Below are positions 49,990 through 61,590 of a stretch of 64,000 bases of DNA, one piece after another. The DNA lies in NCBI RefSeq assembly GCF_963678635.1, contig NC_087068.1:60016872-60080871 (forward strand), written 5' to 3'. The stretch is from Symsagittifera roscoffensis (lineage: Eukaryota; Xenacoelomorpha; Acoela; Convolutidae). Positions within the stretch are counted from its first letter, which is position 1. Every line of letters starts with the position of its first letter. The translations under genes and the position numbers were made by a program. A model generated the notes under the pieces. It ran no database searches. It saw nothing but the letters and a program-made list of their open reading frames with translations, and had not been told where the DNA came from.

Positions 49990-50796
49990 TACCCGCACCG
50001 AAGTTTCATGGATAAAAATCGATTATAATGGATTTCTGTTGACTAAAAAGTTGTCTATATGATCGATTATCATGACAAATTTAGAAAACGCTATGGATAT
50101 TTAATCCATTTTAATCGATTTTTATCGAAAAAAACCCCATCATAATCCATTATAATCGATTATAATCCATTTTTATTTTCAATGTGGTGGATTATTTTTT
50201 GTACACAAAATCCATGAAAATTGATTAAATTTTGTAAATAATGACTCTACTTTTTGCAGCTTTCTGCAAAACTCGAACGAACACGTTCATCCAGGGGCCG
50301 CCAATATGAAGTAATTTTGAAGAGGCCAATATGTGGTAATTTTCCAAAAAGCGCCCAAAAACGGCATTTTTGACCAGTTCCCACGTAAATCCCCCAACCT
50401 AATCCGTTTTGATGGCATTTTTGACCAGTTCCCACGTAAATCCCCCAACCTAATTTGTAAATTTCAAGAACGCGGTTGAAAATAGGAAAAAAATGAAACT
50501 TAGCGAGAGAACAAAATAACTAACTTTAGTTTAACAATATTATGAAAAAATGAAAAAAAAAAAACACTCAAAAAGGTTTAAATAAATGGATTATAATGGA
50601 GTATTTTTCTTTTGATAAAATTATTTGAAAATGAGTTGAAAATAATCGATTTTAATCGATTATATTGAATTTTTTTTTGTTATGATTATAATCCATTTTC
50701 AATCGTTTATAAGCGATTTTTTTTTGCTATTTCATAGAGACTGACACTGAAAATCCAATATAATTGATTATAATTCGTGAAACTTCAGTGCGGGTA
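49990..50796. mobile_element. TIR/MITE-like element rich in ATCGATTATAATGGATT
   Basis: The left end, TACCCGCACCGAAGTTTCAT, pairs with the right end, GTGAAACTTCAGTGCGGGTA, as imperfect inverted repeats. The inside repeats ATCGATTATAATCCATTTT-type words on both strands. Decayed relatives occur at about 54523-54720 and 38.77-38.91 kb. No coding potential. Confidence 0.6.
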
Positions 50797-51040
50797 CTGC
50801 TTTGTAGAAGGAGAGCCCAACTTGTTCAGAAAAGTCAGAACAATTTATCGTTCGGTATGATATTAGAGTTTGATCATTTACCAACAAAAAAACTAAAATG
50901 TTTTTTTTGTGGAAAATGATTGAAAGACTAGGCAATTTCAAGCTTATACATTGTAGTTAGTTGCTGATTGATTCACTGAAAGACTGTATTCTACTGCAGT
51001 AAGTGTATTGAGTGTAGTAAGTATGTTGTACTCGACTCAC

Positions 51041-51836
51041 CCCTCCATCGCAGAGTGTCTCTGGTCCATGGTCGGATGCTCACTTGGTCTGCTGCCTCCT
51101 GGTGCGCCTCTATCGGGTAGTTACAGCCCAGACACAACCCCCTGCTCTCAACTCCAGCGGGCGAGGGGCGGCGACCCTTACTGTTGTTGTTGTTTTTATC
51201 GTCTGCACTTGGGGCTGTGCTGCCATTACTCGTTTTGTGTATAGGAGCACGAACAGCTGCACTTTCGGCAGCAGCATTGGTCAGGGGAAGCGAGGTGGGA
51301 TCCAGGGGCGGCAATTTATCCAGGGGTATGTGGGGGGTGCCGAAGAACTTGACACACTTCTTGGCGGTCAGATTCTTCACGTGGAACAGGTTCTCTTCAA
51401 AGTCGTTCTCCATCATCTGTCGTATCTTCTCCTTCCGTCTCTCTACTGTTCGGGGGGACCCTAAACGCCAGTTGAACTTAAGCGGCGACAGAGGAGGCTT
51501 TAGTTTGGGGGGAGGAATTCTGGTCGCAGGGGGGGTGGGGGCTGCTGCTGCAGCTGCAGCTGAGTTTAGGTCCATATAAAGCCTAGCATCGCTGTTCACG
51601 CTGATTTTATAAGGCGGCAAAATGTGCTCCTCGGTGGACGCTGTGACCGAAGGGTCTAAAGGGGGACCACTACACTCGGTCTGCTGATAATCATAGGGGG
51701 GCAATTGCAGACTTCTTTTGTGGTGGGAGGGGGGAACCTGACCGGCCAGACTGGAAAAAGAGGATCCGGAGGATGGGTCCTGGGAAGAGGCACCGGAACC
51801 CCTCCGAGTACTTCGAGGAGTGGCCACCGTCCTCAT
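51041..51836 (-). CDS. TRPM-like channel, exon 1 (N terminus)
   Basis: 796-nt coding exon from ATG at 51836 (context AAAAATGA) to donor GGAGGG|GTGAGT. The first ~130 residues are low complexity (Ser, Pro, Ala8 run, PP motifs) and probably disordered in the cytoplasm. The conserved part, VKNLTAKKCVKFFG followed after a Ser/Asn-rich stretch by RGLCLGCNYPIEAHQEAADQ, matches the start of TRPM homology: '..KK.C..F......C.CG..H..H'. TRPM proteins are cation channels of the plasma membrane or endomembranes; the window holds only N-terminal cytoplasmic parts of this one. Six exons total 1865 coding nt (621 codons plus 2 bases). The subtype (TRPM2-like or other) cannot be decided. Confidence 0.75.
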
Positions 51837-53264
51837 TTTTACAAGAGTATAGTAGATTGCAACAGTTAAGATGAGATAAGATAACTTTACAATGCCAGTG
51901 TAATCTGCAGTAGTTAAGGTAAGTAATAAATGATAAATAGTTAGTTATTTTTCAGCCAGTCAAAACAAACATCAAAGACAGTTGTTGGGAGAGCAACAGA
52001 CGTAGCAGTGGCATGGAGCGAGCGGGGCATTTGGGCATTTGGGCATTTGGGCATTTGGGGAAAGGGGAGGGGGTTGGGGGGTTGGGTGGTTGTTCTAGAG
52101 AGGAAAGGGGCCGGGCGTCGTGGTCTGATGAGTTGAGATGTGCTGGTCTAATTTGATCACAACTTGTGACTCGAGTGAATATTGGTTTTATAGTCCTGTT
52201 CTGTTCGCTCCACTGACAGTCTAGATTGAGCCAGGAAGTGGCTGGTTGTTTGGAAACACAAGCGAGGATGTTTTTGTCTACTTGGACATTAGCAATATAT
52301 GCTGGCTATTCAATTGAAGAAGAAAAACAAATTGAGGCTGGCTTTTATGGCCATCGGGTCGATTAGAGCAACAATACCATCTTGGCTGTTGTTAGATTGA
52401 TAACAACTAACTATGGACTCTATTGGAAAAAGTAGCCAAGTGATAAGACGGTGGTATGCTATGCAAATCTGGTATAATGAGAACATAATTCAGAGCAGGC
52501 ATTTGCACAGTGTTATTATTATTTTTCTCAGTGTTATCTGGCTCCTCAGCTCATCATGTTCAATTCGCTTTCAGTTCATTCTGCGCCTGTTTTGATGGAT
52601 GGTTTGTTTCTATAATGGCCGGCCAATTTGCACTATTCGGAGCTGGCTTAGAGTAATTATATATTTATTTACTAACAGTTAGTTCAACACAGCCGTTGAA
52701 GTTGCCAGTTGCCGTTAAGTGTACTTTGAATGAATGAAGAAGGTTGTTGCCTTTGGCAGTTATTTCGGATAGCGATGCTGGTTCTTAAACAGAACAATAC
52801 GGCTTCGGGGCTTTATTGATGTGGTGTTGTGTTAATAGAATACTAGCTGGACTATTGTTGGTCCTTGTCGGTGCTTTAACTTGAGTATAGTGTCGGGGGT
52901 ATTTGGTATTTGTGGTATAGCTGAAGGAGAAGGAGGAGGAGACGGGGGGGGGGGGGTGGATTTGGTATTTGGTGTAAGATTATGTTGGAATTAGAGTGAT
53001 ACTTGAGACTATCAACAACAGATTGGCAACCATAACCACTACAGAGAAAAGGGGTGGGATAGAATAATTAGGGAGAAGAAGCAGAAGCAGAAGAAGATGA
53101 AGAAGAATGCAAAAGTAGAGTATAACTAACAAAAGGGACTATGATGGGCTAAATATTATTGAGGTCTAGAAGAGGAGAGGAAGAATGAAAGAGCAGAAGA
53201 GCAGAAGAGATGCACTTCCACACAACCAGCACCCATCACAGAGTCCACAATCATTCGCCTAATA

Positions 53265-53316
<52 letters not shown>

Positions 53317-55029
53317 CCATTTCCAATCTTCCATTTCTTTTAACTTCTTTTCCAGCCTAATAGCCAGCCCTAAATTAGTCAAGTCTCGCCAGGTAACAGA
53401 TGCGTCTTTTGCATATTATTAAACTATGAACTTGCTTTAGTCTGCGAAGTTTCAACTTCAATCCAGTTTTCTTAGCCAGATGTTCTCCCAAAAATGGTAA
53501 GGAACAAAGCATGATCATAGTATTCTTCTGCATTCTATTGGATTGCTAAATTTGAACAAAGTACCGAATAGAATCCAATCTGGTCCAGAAGCAATCATTT
53601 TTGACAGACTTTTTGGAGCGTCACTTTGCAAACTCAATTGAATCTTCTGATCAAATAGTTCTTTATTAAAAATCAATAATGAAAATGAGAAAAAACAAAG
53701 CTGCTCAAAATAAAAACTGTCTGTCCAGCCCTCTCCACATTTTGGCAGCACTTTCGTTTGCTCAACAATCAAAGTGATGAAAACTTACAATTGGCTAAGT
53801 TGAAATTCATTCAATCGCACAAATTGTGTTCGCTCTTGTCTGTACTACTACAGGTATAAAACAACACAACAACAGTATCCGAAATTGTTCACTGAAAGTT
53901 GTTTTTGGAAGCAATACTCCAAACTCTGTTCAAATCAATTTGTTCCTGGTGAAAAGGAGAAGTAATCGGTTGTAGATAGCGTGGCAAAACGAAACTAATG
54001 CCACCTGGGAAAACGTTTCTTAAAGTTATCGGTAAACATGCAGCTAGAGAAATTTTCTTCTCAATGAATCACAAATGAAAAAGATCACACATGAAATGGT
54101 TCCGAAAAGATTCTACAGATTTTGAGATTCAATGTTTCCGAAAACATTTTGAAATGCAGCTAAGATTGAAAAATCAAGTACTTGCTAATTTTCTTAAGTA
54201 CAAAAAAAGCACTTAGTTTTTCGTTTTTAGTTTTAATTTCTAGCTAAATTTTTCTGGATTTTCGAAATTTAAAATTTAAATGCTCGTTTTGTTCTGATAT
54301 TAGCCTTTTCAATCTACTTATGATAAGTTACACTATTAAAAAATAGCTTTCCGAATTAAATAAAAATTCTAACAATTAACTTTCGTAAACTTGTAGCTTG
54401 TTTAAAGTTAGAATTTTGATTAATGATGTGCGCCTCCGAAATCACAGCCAATTTTTTTGAGGCAAACTGGACCTACGTTACTCAAACGCGTTACTAAGCT
54501 CAATGTATGTCTTTTTGTAGTTCCTGCACCAGAGTTTTATGGATAACAATCAATTAAACTGGATTCTCATTGTCAGTCTCTAAAAACTTCTAAAATAATT
54601 CACTAAAACATCTAACTAGTCAATAGTATATTTTCAAAAGTTAAATTGATGAAGTCTGTTATAATCGATTATAATGGTTTATAAAAGATTATCTTTGATT
54701 ATTGAGGTAAATTTTTTGTGAGTCAGACTAACACAGTTCAAAAATGTTTCAAATACGAATGTTGCATTCGCTATATTGAGATTTACTATTCATTTTATGA
54801 GAAACTCTCTGCTTTCTTTTGTTTTATCTATTGTTCAGAACTTTATCCAATACTTTGAAATTTTTGATAGTTTCTAAACAAACGCAGGAAGTGCTTAATT
54901 ATAATGGAGAAGAATCCGAATTTATTTTGTAGTTTTACAAAAAACAAGGTTGAAAGTTTTTGGCTTCTGCAGAAATATCAAACAGCAAAATAAGCTAAAA
55001 AAATTTTTTCATCGAACTTTTGTTGAAAA
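51837..55029. other. TRPM 5' flank and unclassified upstream sequence
   Basis: Probable promoter and 5' UTR of the minus-strand TRPM gene directly right of 51836. I see no sure TATA box or initiator. A (TTTGGGCA)n-like run lies near 52026-52060, a G run near 52946, and a long (TC)n tract at 53264-53312. A decayed relative of the 49990 element lies at about 54523-54720. No gene recognised. Confidence 0.5.
53264..53312. repeat. (TC)n microsatellite
   Basis: About 23 TC units followed by TCCCTCCC. This is a (GA)n tract on the TRPM strand about 1.45 kb upstream of its start codon. Confidence 0.95.
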
Positions 55030-55506
55030 AAATTAAATTATTACTCCGATTTTTGAGCAACATGACGGAATATTTGTGCTTGGAGTTTTTTTTCGGCAGA
55101 CTAATTTCCTTTTTTTAACTAGTAATTTTGACGGAATTTTAAAAGTATCATTCGAAAAGCAGTATTGTTGCCGTGAACTCAAACTAAAAAAGATTTTCTA
55201 CCTGTGATCATTTTTTGTAAAGCTATGAGTGTTGAAACACTGCCAATAAGGCCAACTATGGACAATAAACGCGCGATACTTTTTGCTCTTTAAGCGCATA
55301 AACGGAGATCAAATCCTTCGGAAAAATATGTTACGTTACTAGGAGTGAAATCTATCTTTTTGTATTTATTATGGCGAGTGGGCAACAATTTAATTTTTTA
55401 AATTTCTGATTGAAAAAATCATCATTGCTTTAAAGCAAGACTGCTACATACACCTTAAAAGGGTAATCGGAACAATCAGGGCTTCGCTCTGATACGAGCA
55501 GTCTTG
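55030..55506. mobile_element. TIR element copy B, right arm
   Basis: Starts near TTACTCCGATTTTTGAGCAA, contains GACGGAATATTTGTGCTTGG and GACAATAAACGCGCGATAC, and ends GGGCTTCGCTCTGATACGAG CAGTCTTG. It is homologous to the right arms of A (41.05-41.56 kb) and C (62.85-63.40 kb). Confidence 0.6.
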
Positions 55507-58151
55507 TAATTGTTTATAACGAAATGTAATGGTTTTAGTTTCCATGGAAAAAATTGGTTGCAGTGACAATATTCTTGATTTTATAATCAAGTTTTGCTTC
55601 AAAAAGGATTAGAGGGATAGTATTATGAACAAAGCTGCGGTTGGAACTTCAAACTTTAGAAAGTTGGAGGAGTAGTAAGTTTGAAGCATATAATTTAATA
55701 GTGGTGTGCACTCCGGGCTGGGCCCATGCAGATCAAGAAATCGATCCCCCGAGGGATCAGATTTATATAAATTTGGTCTAAATAAGAATAACCACCCCGA
55801 GTCTATATATTCCAGGAGAAAAAAAACATCAAATTTGATGACGAGCAGCCAAAACAGTCAGATATTGTCTCGATAGGATAGTTTTTGTTAGTCAAGTCGC
55901 CCTAATGGTCTATTTCTTGTAAACAGTCTTTCAAATGATTTAGCTCTTAAGGTTTTTTGGGTAGACGAACGATGAATGTTAAGGCTTATTTGTCTTCGAA
56001 GGAGAGGAACAACATTCGAGTTGTTCCACCGAATACGTCAAACTGGTGTTCTGTCTGCCCTCTTGTTAAAAATATTTTCATTTTCCGGGGATGGGAATAT
56101 TGCCTCATTCCCAAGCAACAACAAGCACGAATCATGATGAACATCAACCAATAGATATTCAACCACTTCGCTCGTCTATTACCAACGCCCCCTTCCCCTT
56201 TCCCTATGGAAACCCATTGGTGGGAATGTGCATCATCAGGCAACAGCTACTTGAAGCTGTAAGTGTTTAATGCGAAGTTAAAATATAATTTCGTTCATGC
56301 TTTGATGTCAGGCTTAAGATAAGCCTTGGGATGCAATAATACGAATTCAATGCTGAGGGGGCATTAGAGAGGCGCCATGAAAGTTAGCTGTGTTGTTATA
56401 AAGTAAGTTCACGTATGTAGAAGGGGTGGGAAGGGGTGAGGTTATGGGAGGGGAAGGGGGTGTTTGACATGGTCTATAATCACATCAATGCGTGTGATCA
56501 TGCCAATAAACACTCAATCAGTTAGTTTTGCTCCAATGGCGATACAACTAACACTAGAAAAAGACGCGTGTCCCCCATGGAATTGAAATTCAATTCTGCC
56601 GGCCTAAGAATTCGTCCAAGGCAACATTATGAACAAATAGGAATACCCTTTTGCACGCAAATTGGACGGACCTCAGCCAATTGGACCCGCCTATAGGGTG
56701 GAAAAAACGAGTGAAATTCTCAAATAAGCAAACTAAGAACTTCCCAATCAAATCAATTCAATTCAATTCTATTCAATGCAATTAAACTCAGCTCAATTCA
56801 TATCTATTTGGAATACTTGAAGCAACTGCAGCCCCTTTTGCCCAAAAAAGGGCCACAAGACAAACACGAGCAGTACTATGGAAAGTATTTGATCTGTTGC
56901 TCGACTCCATTCTATCAAATGGTCCAGTCAAGTGAATTGCAATCAATCTCGCCCTCTTCTATTACTGGTTGTCTGCCTATTTTGTCCATAGCCAATGTGG
57001 CTTATTGTGAGTTAACAAGGCAAGTAGAAAGGACAGAGGCACAGAAGCATTGTCTTCTATTTAGTGCCTAGCAGTGGAAAAACCTGTATGGACGTGGCCA
57101 CTTGTGGCTAGATGCAATGTATGCAATATACTCGATCGCTCATTAAGGTTGAATAGGTGATAGAGATACTGGAAAAACAGGACTGAAATAGCCCAACACT
57201 GGAGAGTGAACAAATTAAAGATAAATCTTGCCCAGTCCGCTTCCATTAAATTCTAGTTTTATTGTCTATTTTTTCATTTTTATCCCTTCTTTCAAACTGA
57301 AATCTGGATCGGACAGATTGGTAGAGGCGAAAGAGCAATAAACATAGCCATAACTTCTCTGCTGTACTCAGTCCATCGCAATCCAATCCATCATCCACGC
57401 TGACTTCTCCATAAAGTGGCCCATTAAGCTTAACCTTTGAAATAAGCGGACAGATAAATGAAGACAAAAAATGTTGTTTTTAGATCCACACAATTCAACT
57501 CAACCAGTAAAAACATGAGCTAGTTGAATTAACTCGTTTAGGAGAAAAACTACAAAATGAGATACATGTTTAAATGAGCAGATTGTAATAAGGGAGCCAC
57601 TGTTTCTAGAACAACTCGCGAACTTAAACTTGTCCTTCCTTGAATACCATCTAACAAACTTTTGAAGAACACCAACAAAAGACCATAACTTTGTAATGAC
57701 CAATACTCAGTTTTGGGTACTCTTTTAAAAGCTCCTTCAGAAGTGTGATCCCGCCAGCCAGATCACTCGAAATATACCTGAAGTATTTCAAGTGGATGAA
57801 AAAAAATTAAAATAAAGCAATTCTTCCTTTGATTCGCCTCTAAAAATTTTTTCAAAAAGGGACAATTGATAGTTTTTCCGGGACCATAATAATAAAGGAT
57901 GTTTTTAACGGGACCATACGTCTGTAGTAGCACCGAATTTTTGCTTTGGCTAATGGAAGTTACTACGTTTCTGAATCGCAAACAATTCGGAACTCGAACA
58001 ACTCCTATTTAAATTGTTTTTGAAAAATTTGATTAGAAAAAATTGTTCACTGGAAGTTTGTGAACAAATAGCTTGAATGGTGACGAAGTACGCGTAGAAA
58101 AAATAGAGTATAACCTTGCTAACAAATTAAATCATCAGATGAAATGTCAAA
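55507..58151. other. Intergenic sequence, no gene recognised
   Basis: AT-rich. Short open frames at 55957, 56808 and on the minus strand at 57246-57981 resemble nothing I know. It includes an AATTCAATTCTATTCAATGC-type run near 56752-56800. Confidence 0.5.
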
Positions 58152-58155
58152 CTAT

Positions 58156-58368
58156 TGTCATAGTATCTAAATTAGTTCATCATTTGAGTCCAGTTTCATT
58201 CTAGTTGTTGCTATTTAATTTATCTATGTCTGGCGCTAACTGGTATTCAACCTACGGAGTTGTCTGTCACCTTTGGTTGACCGCCATTTCATTGTCTCCG
58301 ACTAACTTTCTACTTTACGGTTACTCAACCTATTGGATCATTTAACTTATGGAAACCGTGTTTTCTCA
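58156..58368 (+). repeat. 5' LTR
   Basis: 213 bp, TGTCATAGTATCTAAATTAG ... GTGTTTTCTCA. It matches the 3' LTR with scattered substitutions and one indel. Confidence 0.88.
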
Positions 58369-58386
58369 TGGCGCAGCCAGCAGGTC
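58369..58386 (+). promoter_or_regulatory. Primer-binding site
   Basis: TGGCGCAGCCAGCAGGTC starts immediately after the LTR. TGG complements the CCA end of a tRNA; I cannot name the tRNA from memory. Confidence 0.6.
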
Positions 58387-58389
58387 AAT

Positions 58390-59330
58390 ATGGGGGAAAA
58401 ACCCACTTGGGATTACATCGTTTGGCCCTCAACGTTCGCAGAGCCACCAATGCTATGGGAGTTTTGGTTTAAACGATTTCAATGGGGGATGGTGGCTAAA
58501 CACAGTATCAATCCGAGAAATTTTTACTATGCCAGTACTTTAACAGCAGCGCAGGTTACGGCACTACCGGAGGAGGTAGACGGGAAAGATCGGATGACGT
58601 CGGAGCAACCTCTAATCTCGAACTTGTACTTGTGTCTGGGGGAGAACGGACAAGATGAATTGCATAAAAGGAGGCCACATCTGGATCTATCTACAACCCG
58701 GTATTCTAGGATATTAGATGCCATAGAAACGGAGTTTAGAAAAAAAGGAATGAAACCTATGAAACATTCCAATTATTGGCACGAAAACAACACATTGGAG
58801 AATCCTTGGAACAGTTCTACTGAGTTTTAAGCGGACTGGCCGCCCGATGAAATTTTGAAGCGTGGGAGACCATAATTTTGCGGGATGTATTCATTGTGAA
58901 CATGAATAAAAGAGAGATGCACAGAACGAGCTATGCCGATCAACAAAGACACCAGAGGAGTTGTACCGTATTGCGTTGTCATATGAACGTGGATATAAGT
59001 ATGCTAAATCATATGGTTCGGCAACCGGGGGAGCAACAACCAGCGGTACCACCGGTGGAGCTGGAGCGTTTCAAATAAAAACGGAACCGGTGGGGACAAT
59101 CCGAAGAGGATACCGAAATATTAGACAGCGCGGCCGTGGATCGTTCAGGAGACAATCAGACATGAGAGGGGAGCGTCTAAAAGGTGCTATAATTGTGATC
59201 AACCCAATTTTACTCCGGAACATCTTACTAGATGCCCAGACAAAAATGCGACATGTAATTTCTGCCGAAAGACGGGACATTACGAGAAAACTTGTCGGGG
59301 AAAACGGACTAACTGGAGAAGACCTGCGGT
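58390..59330 (+). pseudogene. Gag remnant with CCHC zinc knuckles, frameshifted
   Basis: It starts at ATG 58390 (MGEKPTWDYIVWPSTF), stops at 58830, and continues homologous in other frames. A capsid-type block with TPEELYRIALSYERGYKYAK lies near 58.95 kb, an RG-rich basic stretch near 59.10 kb, and in a third frame two Cys-His boxes: CYNCDQPN...HLTRC and CNFCRKTGHYEKTC (a canonical CX2CX4HX4C knuckle). At least three frame changes make it non-functional. Gag would form the particle and bind RNA through the knuckles. Confidence 0.7.
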
Positions 59331-60022
59331 GGGACTAATTCAAAACCAGGAGGATGTGGATGGTAGTGAGATAGGCGACGCTGAGGATACCTATTCTCAA
59401 GATGAAAATTCAGTCGGATGGGTTAACACACCAGATAAGAGGCAACCATCGCGGGATTCGGACAGCTCAGGAGACTATGTTGTAATGGCTATCAAATCTC
59501 GGAGGGAAACTGAATGTAAAGTGGCCGGCGCTCGACTACCAATTAAGATAAATGGTAAGCAAACAAACGTCTGGATAGATAGCGGATCACCGATCTCAAA
59601 ATTCACAGTTGGAGAGCTGTAACGACGTTGGGCACCGCAGGCGTAAACGTGAAGGCAACAGCACCGGAGGACGACAAGTTCAGGGACTACGGGAACAATC
59701 TTTAGGGCTGTTAGGAACGATGAACGTATCATTGGAGACGAACGGATGGGTGACTGACGCGAACATCAAAGTAATAGGAGGAAACAGACCGTCGATTATT
59801 GGGAGAGACCTAAAGCCAAATCTGGGATTGCATATAGTGCAAAGAACACCGGAGGAGAAGGCGATGTCAGTTCAAGAAGAACAACCGGGGGCCGAAACAA
59901 CAGGGGAGGAGGATTCATTAGATCCCTGGCAGACTTATTTCATCCCGAAGAAAAGGGCGCCGGGTCAAATCGCTGCACCATCAACGCCGTGGGACCTGAA
60001 AAAGAATTTATTGGCGAACTAA
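59331..60022 (+). pseudogene. Retropepsin-like protease remnant, frameshifted
   Basis: WIDSGSPISKF (about 59572-59604) is an aspartic protease active site of the D-S/T-G class. The frame stops at 59622. The continuation in another frame contains RPSIIGRDLKPNLGL (about 59789-59830), matching the C-terminal 'ILGRDLL..LGL' helix and strand. The frame ends at 60022, where reverse transcriptase would normally follow; none is present. Confidence 0.7.
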
Positions 60023-60100
60023 CCATGCAGCTCAAAAGGCACCACAGACACCTACCAAAGCACCGTAGGAAAACGATCTAAACTCCAAATCAGGGACAGA

Positions 60101-60583
60101 GTGGAGGATTCGGAATCGGACGAGGATGATTATTTACCGCTGGCAACGACAAGACAAGCTATCGAAACGACGATTGAGGGCAACCCGGCAGCGGATGTTG
60201 AAGGAGAGAGACAAGGAACGTCTAGTGGGGGACAAAATCAGGGACCGACGGAGACGATAACGATTCGACCGAGCGATTACGAGGCGGCGGCTGAGTGTAC
60301 GATTGCACGAGAGGCGGAAATCGAGACCAACCGAAGAAAAGACGACAACAAGGAAAATACACAACAGGAGACGGAGCGCGAAGTAACACAAAATCCACAA
60401 ACCGGAGGGAAAAAGCGGGACAGGAAACAACGGCTTGTTGTTTCGTATTCGAGCCAAGATTCGGCGAGCTTATTGGACGAGACCAGCTCAAGACGGTCGG
60501 GCAGAAAGCGCACAGCAGTGACCAAGATGGGTGCAGTCATGATTGACAACATTCAAAAAGTGGAAAAATTAAGGACAAAATAA
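60101..60583 (+). pseudogene. Charged C-terminal remnant of the retroelement polyprotein
   Basis: 160 codons rich in Glu, Arg, Gln and Thr, ending in a basic, Ser-rich segment (SSRRSGRKRTAVTKMG). It lies after the deletion junction and before the 3' LTR, so it may be the post-integrase tail. I recognise no domain. Confidence 0.4.
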
Positions 60584-60801
60584 GGAAGAGGGAAAACATG
60601 AAAAAGAAAACTTAAAAACATTCTAAGGTCCAGGGAGAGGGCATACCGTGAAGCGGCAAAAACTCAACTGTTTAAGTTTAAATGTAGTCGCAGTCAGTAA
60701 ACAAAAATCTAGTTAAAACTCGTCTTTAATTTTCTTTCATTCATACAACAACATTTCATTGAGTATCTAAATTAAGTCATCATTTCTTACAAGAAGGGGA
60801 A

Positions 60802-61015
60802 TGTCATAGTATCTAAATTAGTTCATCATTTGAGTCCAGTTTCATACTAGTTGTTGCTATGTAATTTATCTATCTGTCTGGCGCTTGCTGGTTTTAACCT
60901 TCGGAGTTGTCTGTCACCTTTGGTTGACCGCCATTTCATTGTCTCCGACTAACTTTATACTTTACGGTTACTCAACTTATTGGATCAATTAACTTATCGA
61001 AATCGTGTTTTCTCA
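60802..61015 (+). repeat. 3' LTR
   Basis: 214 bp matching the 5' LTR. A 24-bp near-copy of its start (AGTATCTAAATTAAGTCATC...) lies 46 bp upstream (60762-60785), on the other side of the polypurine tract. Confidence 0.88.
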
Positions 61016-61019
61016 CTAT

Positions 61020-61590
61020 AGATGACTAACATGACATTTCTTTTTCGACCGATGTTCTACTTTTAATAAATTTTTTTGAACAGTTTAGATTAGTCTGCTA
61101 TGAAAAAAGCCAACTTAATTGTTGTTTCTACTACTTAGATAAAAATTTGAGCAAAAAAGCTTTTGAGCAAAAACGAAAATTCAGAAACAACTGAAAATTG
61201 TTTCGATGTGGAATGCCATCGGTCCAAGCGAAAATTTCCGGAGAGCTAACAAAAAATTGTTTTCAATGTGTGACTAGACTGATGAGTCGAGCTTCATAAT
61301 GAAATTGATGCTAAAAAACTTTAAGCTCAGTTTTCTTTTGAAAGAGCTCGGAATCGCTGGGAAAACGCCTCGTTAAATTCTTTGTACTACTTGAGATTCA
61401 AATTGATATATGCTAAAATGTGACCTCGATGTTCAAAAAAGAATTGTACAATCATTTTCAAGAGTTTCCACTTGTTTTTTTAAAATTTAAATTTGAACAA
61501 ATGATTAGGGATCAAATGGAATTCCTTAAGACAAAGAATGCAAAAAAATGCCAAAAATTCACAAAATCAAGCAGACTTTAACAATCAAAC
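61020..61590. other. AT-rich spacer
   Basis: No gene or known repeat recognised between the LTR element and the polymerase relic; it may be unreadable polymerase sequence. Confidence 0.5.

Larger units (their letters stand above)
48882..51040 (-). other. TRPM intron 1
   Basis: 2159 bp holding the left half of TIR copy B (49343-49635) and a separate TIR element (49990-50796). A ~35-bp direct repeat around TTGACCAGTTCCCACGTAAA lies near 50369 and 50420. No coding sequence seen. Confidence 0.6.
58152..61019 (+). mobile_element. Ty3/Gypsy-like LTR retrotransposon, internally deleted, with target duplication
   Basis: Complete ends: a 4-bp duplication CTAT (58152-58155 and 61016-61019), a 213-bp 5' LTR and a 214-bp 3' LTR, both TG...CA. 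The primer-binding site starts directly after the 5' LTR, and a purine tract AAGAAGGGGAA (60791-60801) lies just before the 3' LTR. The internal 2.43 kb keeps gag-like, zinc-knuckle and protease-like remains, plus a charged C-terminal frame. Reverse transcriptase, RNase H and integrase are missing, lost around 60.02-60.10 kb. The LTRs differ at roughly 5 percent of positions by eye, so the insertion is not recent. Confidence 0.85.

Noticed and set aside
57246-57981. Small minus-strand frames upstream of the LTR element
   Set aside because: Short, no domains, no splice structure that links them.
60134-60552. Minus-strand frames opposite the retroelement C-terminal frame
   Set aside because: Shadows of the plus-strand frame; no recognisable domain.
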